Shown here: positions 56,470-64,000 of the stretch, piece by piece | Layout of the letters: every line of letters starts with the position of its first letter | How positions within the stretch are numbered: position 1 is the first letter of the stretch | Assembly: GCA_022791685.1 (NCBI GenBank) | Contig: JAAVZO010000036.1 | Coordinates: 118,908-182,907, forward strand | Direction: 5' to 3' | From: Clostridiales bacterium | GTDB taxonomy: Bacteria; Bacillota; Clostridia; Oscillospirales; CAG-272 | DNA length: 64,000 nt | The notes under the pieces: generated by a model | Told to the model about the DNA's origin: nothing | Database searches by the model: none | What the model saw: only the letters and a program-made list of their open reading frames with translations | Program-made: the position numbers and the translations under genes

Positions 56470-57360
56470 CTATTGAGTTTTTGTATATTTTTCGGCAAGT
56501 GACGGTACTGCCGCGCCAAATAAAACAATAATTATTCCAACGACCTGTAATAGCTCAATTGAGTCACGGAAAATCAACACGCCGAATATCGTCGCCATCA
56601 CAGGTTCGATATTTGCGAGTATGCTCGCCGCCGCACCATCGATACCGGTCGACAGTCCGCGAAGATAGAAGAAATATGGGAGCACGCTTCCAATAACTCC
56701 GACTGCAAGATAGCAGACAGCAACGACCGGCGACGGTATCGGAATAGTCCACGGCGGAACGGCGATACAGAACATCAAGCCGATCGAAATTGCGGGAATG
56801 AAGGTATTTTGCAGTGCCGTATGACCGCGAGATATCGCCTTTCTGCCGATAACAGTAAGCATTGAATAGGAGATACCCGATAATATACCGAACAGTATTC
56901 CCTGCCAATTCAGTACAAGCGAGCTGATGTCGTACACACGTACAACTAAGCAGCTTCCGATAAAAGTCGCCGCAAGCGCGATAAGCTTAACGCGAGTGAT
57001 TTTTTCGTGGTAGAAAATGCGGTTTGATATGATAACAAACGCCGGCGCAGTATAAAGCAGCATAGCTGCCATTGCTGCCGACAGATACTTTATAGACAGC
57101 GAATAAAAAATATATGTACCAAGTATCGAGCAGCAGCCATAAAAGGTCAGGAATAGATAATCTTTAATTTTCAATCCTTTGAAAACTCCGGCAAAACACC
57201 CCCACACAAGATAAATGCCACCTGCAACGATAGCCCGTCCAGCGACCGCATGAGTTACCGAGATACCGTTCGCGTACAGAATTCGGGAGAATGACGGAAA
57301 AAGTCCCCATAGCACCGCAGCTATTATAATGTAAATTGCACCGGTATAGCTTTTTTTCAT
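56470..57360 (-). CDS. EamA/DMT family transporter
   Basis: Ten hydrophobic segments; IIIAAVLWGLFPSFSRILYANGIS; AASILANIEPVMATIFGVLIFRD. Confidence 0.85.
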   Translation of the reverse strand: MKKSYTGAIYIIIAAVLWGLFPSFSRILYANGISVTHAVAGRAIVAGGIYLVWGCFAGVFKGLKIKDYLFLTFYGCCSILGTYIFYSLSIKYLSAAMAAMLLYTAPAFVIISNRIFYHEKITRVKLIALAATFIGSCLVVRVYDISSLVLNWQGILFGILSGISYSMLTVIGRKAISRGHTALQNTFIPAISIGLMFCIAVPPWTIPIPSPVVAVCYLAVGVIGSVLPYFFYLRGLSTGIDGAAASILANIEPVMATIFGVLIFRDSIELLQVVGIIIVLFGAAVPSLAEKYTKTQ

Positions 57361-57418
57361 AATGTTATCCTTAAAACAATATATTTGAGAAAAAGCCGAC
57401 CAAACGGTCGGCAGTATC

Positions 57419-58156
57419 TCATTTATTTGGAAGATATGCGAAATAGTATGCACATACAAAGGCTATGGCAAGTACAAGCAATACGCCAAGCAGAATCAAA
57501 TGCTTCTTTGTAAACTCAATCTTCTCCTGTGCCTGCGGTATTATCTTCAATTTTATCAGCGCTGGAGTCAGTGCGCCGAGGAATATTACAAGCAAGAAAG
57601 CTTCAGCTGGAAACAGCGCCAAATTCTTGATGACACGTGGAAGTGTTATAAATTTGTACGTTTTACCATTGTTCAGCCATTCGTAATACCAAATCATTAG
57701 AGCCGGATTCATTACAAGATTGCAGACAAACACTACCGAGAAGCGGGAGAGAATGATTCGGGTAGTAGAAAGCTTTGCGCGCCATAAAAAGAGTGCGAAT
57801 ATCAGCGATCCAGCGATCTCGACAAAGATGAACGGAAAGAAATATGCTCCGCTTGGAAATAAAAGGCAGCCGAGCGTATCGGATATCGCTGCGCCTATGA
57901 CGGCAACCACCGGACCGAAAATCATAGCGCCAAGCGCATTGACGAAAAATCCAAGTGTAATGCTCAAATTTTCGCCGACCGGAATTGCGAGTGATTTCAT
58001 CGCAACTCGCACCGCTACCAAAATGGCGGCTATACATAGAATGCGCACATCCTTCAGTTGATAAGCAGCGCAGCGCCAGTAGCTCGGCGAAAACGGGTGG
58101 GCAAACACGCGGGTACGCATTTGCTTTCTTTCTTCTTTAAGTTCTTTTGTTTGCAT
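57419..58156 (-). CDS. folT: Folate ECF transporter S component (FolT-like)
   Basis: LKDVRILCIAAILVAVRVAMKSLAIPVGENLSITLGFFVNALGAMIFGPVVAVIGAAISDTLGCLLFPSGAYFFPFIFVEIAGS; preceded by THF riboswitch. Confidence 0.88.
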   Translation of the reverse strand: MQTKELKEERKQMRTRVFAHPFSPSYWRCAAYQLKDVRILCIAAILVAVRVAMKSLAIPVGENLSITLGFFVNALGAMIFGPVVAVIGAAISDTLGCLLFPSGAYFFPFIFVEIAGSLIFALFLWRAKLSTTRIILSRFSVVFVCNLVMNPALMIWYYEWLNNGKTYKFITLPRVIKNLALFPAEAFLLVIFLGALTPALIKLKIIPQAQEKIEFTKKHLILLGVLLVLAIAFVCAYYFAYLPNK

Positions 58157-58221
58157 AAAAAACCTCCTTATTATGCAACATTCCGACATTGCCACATATA
58201 AGGAGAGGGCTCCGTGTATGT

Positions 58222-58325
58222 AACAGCGGGATGCGATTTTGATACCGCAGCCGCAACACGGCTTTCGTTCCTACGACAACTCCCCGTTCATAGGACACTT
58301 CACGCACCAAAATCTACTCTGTGAC
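58222..58325 (-). promoter_or_regulatory. THF (tetrahydrofolate) riboswitch
   Basis: Minus strand AGAGTAGATTTTGGTGCGTGAAGTG...GGGGAGTTGTCG...ACGAAAGCC...GCGGTATCAAAATCGCATCCCGCT matches the THF consensus layout. Confidence 0.88.
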
Positions 58326-58471
58326 GACAGTAAATTTATCGACATATAAATGATACCACATTTTACTCTTTTTTTCAAGACTAATATTCAATTGTTTTCA
58401 GCGTTTTCAGCCGTCTCTTTATGTGCATAAGTTACATTTTAAAAAAAATCAAATTTTTTTATCAAAACCCC

Positions 58472-58500
58472 TTGACAAACGAATAAATATGTGATATAAT
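58472..58500 (+). promoter_or_regulatory. tRNA operon promoter
   Basis: TTGACA-N17-TATAAT consensus promoter upstream of the tRNA genes. Confidence 0.85.
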
Positions 58501-58544
58501 ATTGGAGTACTGAGGACGAGCGGTTCGAAAGTACAAACAAAAAT

Positions 58545-58621
58545 GGCGGAGTAGCTCAGCTGGCTAGAGCAATCGGTTCATACCCGATAGGTCATGGGTT
58601 CAAGTCCAATCTCCGCTACCA
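58545..58621 (+). tRNA. tRNA-Met (CAT)
   Basis: GGCGGAG acceptor/CTCCGCT, D arm GCTCAGCTGGCTAGAGC, anticodon stem ATCGG-TTCATAC-CCGAT, T arm GGGTTCAAGTCC, encoded CCA. Confidence 0.95.
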
Positions 58622-58646
58622 AATCCTGACCAATAGGTTGGGACGA

Positions 58647-58721
58647 GGCCCGTTGGTCAAGCGGTTAAGACACGGCCCTTTCACGGCTGTAACATGGGTT
58701 CGATTCCCGTACGGGTCACCA
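58647..58721 (+). tRNA. tRNA-Glu (TTC)
   Basis: GGCCCGT/ACGGGTC acceptor, anticodon loop CTTTCAC, T loop GGGTTCGATTCCC, encoded CCA. Confidence 0.95.
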
Positions 58722-58723
58722 AC

Positions 58724-58752
58724 AAAAAAGTCCGATAAAATCGGACTTTTTT
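58724..58752 (+). terminator. tRNA operon terminator
   Basis: AAAAAAGTCCGAT-AAA-ATCGGACTTTTTT. Confidence 0.92.
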
Positions 58753-58870
58753 GCATATTAGAGGGTAAAATCTGCATATACAAGAACCGTAATACCTCCA
58801 AAGTAAGAGGTAGATATTTTTTCCGAATAACAGAAAGTGAACTCCTGTAAAACTACAATCAAATACCAAA

Positions 58871-58901
58871 AAATCGGATAAGCAAAAAGCTTATCCGATT
58901 T
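58871..58901 (-). terminator. Rho-independent terminator
   Basis: AAATCGGATAAGC-AAAAA-GCTTATCCGATTT. Confidence 0.85.
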
Positions 58902-58943
58902 TATATATACACAACATTACATTAGCAGTTTCATATATTAAAT

Positions 58944-59807
58944 TCAAAATGCCATTATAATTGACGCTGCAAGCGAGACTGCAACAGCGATCCAACTGCG
59001 TTTAGTCAGCTTTTCCTTCCTGAAATAACTAATCAGCGTTGATACAACAATAGTGCCACCGGTTATCATCGGATACTGCACCGACGCTGGCAGCGTCTCA
59101 AGCGCAATAAGCACAAACAGATTTCCAAGTGAAGTCATCAGTCCAAACATCGCCGATGAGATCAATGCACTTCCCGGCTTTACAAACACCTTCTTCTGCT
59201 TATACGCGATAATTATAACAAATATTACCGATATTGCTGCCGTCCAGATTCCAGTCAGCATTAGATAGCTGCTGCTTTTGATTCCATTCGCAGATGATTG
59301 ATTGAACTTTGCTATAACTCCCGCCATACCGTTTGTTATGAAAACGCCGATATAATACTTCACCGCACTACGCGTGCCCTTATCCTTCATGTCGACATTT
59401 ATGATCAGCGCCACAAAGATGAATACACAGCACAGAAGCTTTGTAACTGTCATCGACTCATCAAAGCATATGATTCCAAATATAAACGGAAGTATCATGC
59501 CTCCAAGCATCATAAACATTGAATAAAGCGACATATTTGCATTTTCAAACGCCTTCGCACTGAAGTATGCGTTAAGCACAAGCCCTGCTGATGCTATAAG
59601 TGCAAGCAGCGAGGAGTACATAGTAAACTCATGCTCGAATCCATATATCGCAAGCACAAGTATGATCCTTACAATCGCCGTTAAGAACGAAAACAGAAAC
59701 GCGGCATAAACGCCGACACCTTCAGTATCATTGTATTTTTTCTGAAACAGAAACTGGCAGCTGAACAAAACTGCTGAAACTGAAATCAACATATATGCAA
59801 CAAACAT
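58944..59807 (-). CDS. EamA/DMT family transporter
   Basis: Ten-TM pattern; LLGGMILPFIFGIICFDESMTVTKLLCCVFIFVALII. Confidence 0.75.
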   Translation of the reverse strand: MFVAYMLISVSAVLFSCQFLFQKKYNDTEGVGVYAAFLFSFLTAIVRIILVLAIYGFEHEFTMYSSLLALIASAGLVLNAYFSAKAFENANMSLYSMFMMLGGMILPFIFGIICFDESMTVTKLLCCVFIFVALIINVDMKDKGTRSAVKYYIGVFITNGMAGVIAKFNQSSANGIKSSSYLMLTGIWTAAISVIFVIIIAYKQKKVFVKPGSALISSAMFGLMTSLGNLFVLIALETLPASVQYPMITGGTIVVSTLISYFRKEKLTKRSWIAVAVSLAASIIMAF

Positions 59808-59827
59808 TCAAGTTAGATCCTTTCAAG

Positions 59828-60805
59828 CTAAATCGACGGTATACAAATATTTTTTGAATCCGGGAATAATTTTCGGTATATATAGTTTTCAATAGCATTA
59901 ACAGTCGTGCTGCATATTCTGTCGATGTCTTGATTTATGCTGATGAATTCAAGTCCGCAGATGCTTCCACTATCCTGTGCCTCGAAGGTCTTGCGGTCAT
60001 AAAAGTCATGCCCTGCGACAAGCGTCTTGCCACGCAGATTTAACTTTACCGCAGCAATCGCCGTTTCACGTATCTGTCCAGCGCATGAATATATTAAATC
60101 AATATCCGTCCTATCATCAAGCAGCGCAGATATTTCTCTTGCAATTATCGAAGCTGGAGCGAGCTCATCCGAAATATGCACGTATAATACGTCAAGACCA
60201 CCACCTTCTGCCAAAAAGCCGCGCACCCGTTCACGCGAGCTCATGCTTCCATCATCAATTATAAGTACCTTTGAACAGTCTGATAGTCTTGCTCTCGTCC
60301 GAACAGCTGCACCGTCATCGTATGGATTACTGCCAACATAGAAGGTATTCGGAATGTCGACTCTTTCAATTAGAAATATGATCGGTATTTTCTCAGAGTA
60401 ATGCTTTAAAAGCTCATGCTGCGGCTCATCTGGATTTATTGCAATAAGTATGAGCTTTGCGCCAAGCTCTTCAGCCTCACGAAGGTATTCGCCCAAAACA
60501 AAGCTTGAATCGCGAGAATATACATTAAATTTGCATTTTACTCTGTCGCGTAGACTGAGCAGACGTTTCAATATATTCTCCCAGAAAAAATGTGGCAGAT
60601 CAGGAAGTATCGCGTATACATCACACCCCTGCTGATCATCTCCACCTTGATACTGCGCCAATAAATTTTGTCTCGCCGCCGACAATATCCTCTCGCGATT
60701 CTCACGATCGACCCCGAAACAATGATTAACAGCCTTACTCACCGCCGACTTACTTGAACCGGTTATTTTTGATATAATTTCAAGTTCATTATTTTTCACA
60801 TCCAA
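59828..60805 (-). CDS. LacI-family transcriptional regulator
   Basis: EIISKITGSSKSAVSKAVNHCFGVDRENRERILSAA HTH; PBP1-like sensor domain. Confidence 0.75.
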   Translation of the reverse strand: MDVKNNELEIISKITGSSKSAVSKAVNHCFGVDRENRERILSAARQNLLAQYQGGDDQQGCDVYAILPDLPHFFWENILKRLLSLRDRVKCKFNVYSRDSSFVLGEYLREAEELGAKLILIAINPDEPQHELLKHYSEKIPIIFLIERVDIPNTFYVGSNPYDDGAAVRTRARLSDCSKVLIIDDGSMSSRERVRGFLAEGGGLDVLYVHISDELAPASIIAREISALLDDRTDIDLIYSCAGQIRETAIAAVKLNLRGKTLVAGHDFYDRKTFEAQDSGSICGLEFISINQDIDRICSTTVNAIENYIYRKLFPDSKNICIPSI

Positions 60806-61026
60806 AACTCCCTCCTGTTGATTACCTCGTTTCTATGGATTTAAAAGCTTTTTCCATTTTACACTATAACGGGTCTATTGTCAAGATACTTAAAGCTATT
60901 TCTCTTTTATTGTTTATTATAGCTATATATATGGCATTATCTTTGTTAACATCGCACATTATCAGAAACAAAATCATGCGGTATAATATATATAGTTCAT
61001 TTTTAACTATATTGGAGGGAATAACT

Positions 61027-62277
61027 ATGGATAAAAAATTACGTATCGGAGTATTTGGAGGAGCACGCGGTCAGACGATGATCGATGTTCTGCTCCATCA
61101 CCCTGACGCTGAGCTTGTAGCAGTCTGCGACAAATATCAGCCACTTCTCGACAGTACAAAGAAGAAAGCTGAGGGCTGCGGCATAGACGTTAAGCTTTTC
61201 AACAACTTCGACGACTTTATCGAATACGATATGGACGCAGTAGTATTGGCTAACTACGCAAACGAGCACACCCCATTCGCGATCCGCGCTATGAAAAAGG
61301 GAAAGCACGTGCTGTCAGAGGTTCTCCCCTGTGAAACTATGGCGCAGGCAGTTGAGCTTATCGAGACAGTTGAAGAGACCGGACTTGTATATGCCTACGC
61401 AGAAAACTACTGCTATATGAAGCACGCTTTTGAAATGTGGCAGAGATATAAGTCGGGTGACATAGGAGAAGCAATGTACGGCGAAGGCGAATACATCCAC
61501 GACTGCTCGTCGATCTGGCCACAGATAACGTATGGAGAGCGCGATCACTGGCGCAACCGTATGCACGCTAATTTCTACTGCACACATTCAGTCGGTCCGC
61601 TTTTGATGATGACTGGACTGCGTCCGGTAAAGGTCGTAGGCTTTGAAGTAAAGCCGCCGGAGGATCTTCTTGAGCTTGGCGATTATCGCGGCACTGGAAT
61701 CGAGATGGTAACACTCGAAAACGGCGCGGTATTAAAGAGCATTCACGGCGACCTCAAGCGTGAACCGTGCAGTATCAATTACGAGCTTTATGGAAAAAAA
61801 GGCATGATGGAATCCGGTAGATTGAGTCCTGCTTCTACACTCAATGTATATATTGAAAGCGAGAAGCGCTGCGTCGGAAAATGGGAAAATTATGAGCCAA
61901 CTCCGCGTATATCCCCCGAATCTGCTGAAAAATATACATCGCATGGAGGAAGCGACTTTTTCCCGACACATTTCTTCATTGAAAAGATACTCGGTCGCCC
62001 GGATGGTGAATGGTCGATAGACGTGTATGATGCTGTAAATATGGGAATATGCGGCTTGCTCGGTTATCGCTCGGTACTTGCTGGAAATATTTCTATTGAT
62101 ATTCCGGATTTGCGTGATAAATCGCAGCGTGATAAATACCGAAATGATAATGCCTGCACAAACCCTGATATTGCTGGAGACCAGCTACTGCCTCGCTCAT
62201 CATATGGTGAGCCGGAAATTTCGGATGAGGTGTATGATAAAGTACGCGAATTATGGTTGAATGGGCAAAATGCGTAA
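61027..62277 (+). CDS. Gfo/Idh/MocA family oxidoreductase
   Basis: LRIGVFGGARGQTMIDVLLHHPDAELVAVCDKY, KGKHVLSEVLPCETMAQAVELI. Confidence 0.88.
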   Translation: MDKKLRIGVFGGARGQTMIDVLLHHPDAELVAVCDKYQPLLDSTKKKAEGCGIDVKLFNNFDDFIEYDMDAVVLANYANEHTPFAIRAMKKGKHVLSEVLPCETMAQAVELIETVEETGLVYAYAENYCYMKHAFEMWQRYKSGDIGEAMYGEGEYIHDCSSIWPQITYGERDHWRNRMHANFYCTHSVGPLLMMTGLRPVKVVGFEVKPPEDLLELGDYRGTGIEMVTLENGAVLKSIHGDLKREPCSINYELYGKKGMMESGRLSPASTLNVYIESEKRCVGKWENYEPTPRISPESAEKYTSHGGSDFFPTHFFIEKILGRPDGEWSIDVYDAVNMGICGLLGYRSVLAGNISIDIPDLRDKSQRDKYRNDNACTNPDIAGDQLLPRSSYGEPEISDEVYDKVRELWLNGQNA

Positions 62278-62285
62278 GAGTTAGC

Positions 62286-63776
62286 ATGATGAAACTTAAA
62301 AATAAATTTAACATAACAGTTTCGTCGATCTTATCCACAACCCTTTTGTTTTTGCCGCTGGTATCATCATGCCAAAGTCAGCAAGATAATTCAGTCGATT
62401 CTGGTAACACAGAATCGACTGAATCTCCAGTAGCTACCGAAAATGCTTCAAATCTTCCCGAAAAAAATTACAATGGTGAAGAATTTAATTTTCTTGGTAC
62501 AGGCGGCAGCAAGCACAGTGGATATTATGAGACTAAGGACATCTACGCTGAAAGCTCGAGCGGTGACATCCTCAATGACGCAATTTACGATAGAAATCGT
62601 GCAATCGAGGAACGCTTTAACGTAAAAATTAAGCTTGCGAAGTCTGACGAAATCATACAAGATGTAACAAAAATGGTCAATGCTAATGACTGTCCATATG
62701 ATGGCATCTTCGGATTTCAGTTTGATTTATACACATTGGCGGCACAAGGGTATTTGACGGATCTGAATACGGTCGAATATATTGACTTAAAACAGGCATG
62801 GTGGGATAAAAATAGCTTATCTTCCTTTAGATTGCAAGGGAAAAACTATTTTGTGACCGGAGATATAAGCACACTTGACGATGCTTGTACAAGATTGACG
62901 CTGTTCAATAAAAAAATAATTCGAGACTATGATCTCGAATCTCCATACGAGTTGGTCAATGATAATAAGTGGACATTTGATAAATTCGCTGAAATGACAC
63001 GTCAGATATCGGTCGATGTCAATGGCGACAGTAAAATGGAAGCTGGCGATCTATTTGGGTGCATTGGTGAAGGTGGATTACCAAACATTTTGTTCACTGC
63101 GCTCGGCGGCAACTATATAAAAGCGGAAAATAATACCTATACAGTTACGATTACAAGCGAAGCAAATATGGAAAAAGTAGCTAAAATATTCGATCTACTA
63201 ATGGATACTTCATGTATTCCAAACACAAATACATGGAAGGATTTAGGCGGATATAAGAGTACATATACATATGGTCGTGCACTTTTCGCCGAGGACAAAT
63301 TTTTATTCCACTTTGGATGCCCGTTAGTATTCGATGAATTACGAAATATGGATAGTGATTTTGGAATTGTACCGCCTCCAAAATATGATTCTGAACAGGA
63401 AAGATACTATTGTTACGTCGATGTGCAAGCACCTATGTTGGCACTAACTGTATGTACACCGGATTTTGAAAAAAGCGGAATAATATTGGAAGCAATGGCC
63501 GCTGAATCAAAGAAAACAGTTACACCGGCTTATAATGAGATAGTGTTAAAACGAAAGCATTCACGTGACAGCGAAAGTGCAGCAATGCTCGACATAATTG
63601 CGGAATCTCGCGAATATTGTCTCATTGAGGTAACGGACTGGGGAGGAATAGCTCCGATCAGTAAAATAAAGTACAATAGACTGTCAAATGTATCAATATC
63701 TGACTACGCAGGAAACATAGAAAAGACAGAAGCAGACATAAAGCACGATATGAAAATATTTGAATCGCTAAAGTAA
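62286..63776 (+). CDS. Extracellular solute-binding lipoprotein (family 1-like)
   Basis: Lipobox LFLPLVSSCQS; Ser/Thr/Asn-rich linker; SBP-like architecture. Confidence 0.75.
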   Translation: MMKLKNKFNITVSSILSTTLLFLPLVSSCQSQQDNSVDSGNTESTESPVATENASNLPEKNYNGEEFNFLGTGGSKHSGYYETKDIYAESSSGDILNDAIYDRNRAIEERFNVKIKLAKSDEIIQDVTKMVNANDCPYDGIFGFQFDLYTLAAQGYLTDLNTVEYIDLKQAWWDKNSLSSFRLQGKNYFVTGDISTLDDACTRLTLFNKKIIRDYDLESPYELVNDNKWTFDKFAEMTRQISVDVNGDSKMEAGDLFGCIGEGGLPNILFTALGGNYIKAENNTYTVTITSEANMEKVAKIFDLLMDTSCIPNTNTWKDLGGYKSTYTYGRALFAEDKFLFHFGCPLVFDELRNMDSDFGIVPPPKYDSEQERYYCYVDVQAPMLALTVCTPDFEKSGIILEAMAAESKKTVTPAYNEIVLKRKHSRDSESAAMLDIIAESREYCLIEVTDWGGIAPISKIKYNRLSNVSISDYAGNIEKTEADIKHDMKIFESLK

Positions 63777-63808
63777 AAAATGTGGCAGATAAATCTGCCA
63801 CATTTTTT
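63775..63808 (+). terminator. Rho-independent terminator
   Basis: AAAAAATGTGGCAGAT-AA-ATCTGCCACATTTTTT. Confidence 0.95.
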
Positions 63809-63834
63809 AGATAACTTTAATTTAAAAATAAAAA

Positions 63835-63857
63835 ATCCTGAGATAAAATCTCAGGAT
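63835..63857 (-). terminator. Terminator of the rRNA operon
   Basis: Minus strand ATCCTGAGAT-TTT-ATCTCAGGAT followed by TTTTTATTTTT. Confidence 0.8.
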
Positions 63858-63959
63858 AACAAATGCGCATTGAAAGCCGAACAAAGGAAGAAAGGAGATT
63901 CAAACGAACCCGAAACTCAGCAAGTTAACGATTTGTTTTGCAAATCAAACAAGCTTGAA

Positions 63960-64000
63960 GTTCAAGCGCTCGGTCTATTAGTATCGATCAGCTGAACACA
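63960..64000 (-). rRNA. 23S rRNA, 3' end (gene continues outside window)
   Basis: Minus strand TGTGTTCAGCTGATCGATACTAATAGACCGAGCGCTTGAA matches the conserved 23S 3' terminus (GTTCAGCTGACTGGTACTAATAGACCGAGGGCTTGA type). Confidence 0.92.

Noticed and set aside
63858-63959. 5S rRNA in the gap after 23S
   Set aside because: Too short and no 5S conserved segments on either strand
63780-63995. 71-aa ORF at the right edge
   Set aside because: Covers terminators and the 23S rRNA 3' end on the other strand; not coding
1-64000. CRISPR array, prophage or transposon
   Set aside because: No regularly spaced direct repeats, integrase, transposase or phage structural genes recognised

Overview
The window looks like a chromosomal segment of an anaerobic, Gram-positive Clostridia-type bacterium. 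Evidence: FeoA/FeoB sets, a sporulation YunB homologue, SLH-domain surface proteins and a THF riboswitch before a folT-like gene. Genes are dense and mostly housekeeping. I saw no prophage, transposase, CRISPR array or recognisable defence island. Main blocks: a 5'-truncated FAD oxidoreductase/rhodanese/sulfite-reductase-like fusion followed by a FecCD/BtuCD-type ABC importer; feo operon 1 (feoA-feoA-feoB-HMA-DUF2325); xpt, yunB, divIVA-like, ispF and rpe; an envelope cluster (MBOAT, AlgJ-like, VanX-like, RCC1-like, Ig/transglutaminase); an opp operon whose ATPases and one permease carry large insertions; aroC with a divergent prephenate-dehydratase-like neighbour; htpG; feo operon 2; sugar-metabolism loci; SLH, phosphodiester glycosidase and GH16 genes; ilvE; folT with a THF riboswitch; tRNA-Met and tRNA-Glu; and the 3' end of a 23S rRNA gene at the right edge. 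Best leads: (1) a GTTAGC-N4-GCTAAC operator family shared by both feo operons and superimposed on near-consensus promoters; (2) large non-homologous-looking insertions in OppD, OppF and OppC, plus an unusually strong stem-loop cluster between oppA and oppB; (3) a degenerate P-protein-like gene next to aroC; (4) a 23S 3' end followed by a terminator with no 5S between; (5) an acidic insertion in FeoB-1. All family calls come from motifs read by eye; no database search was run.
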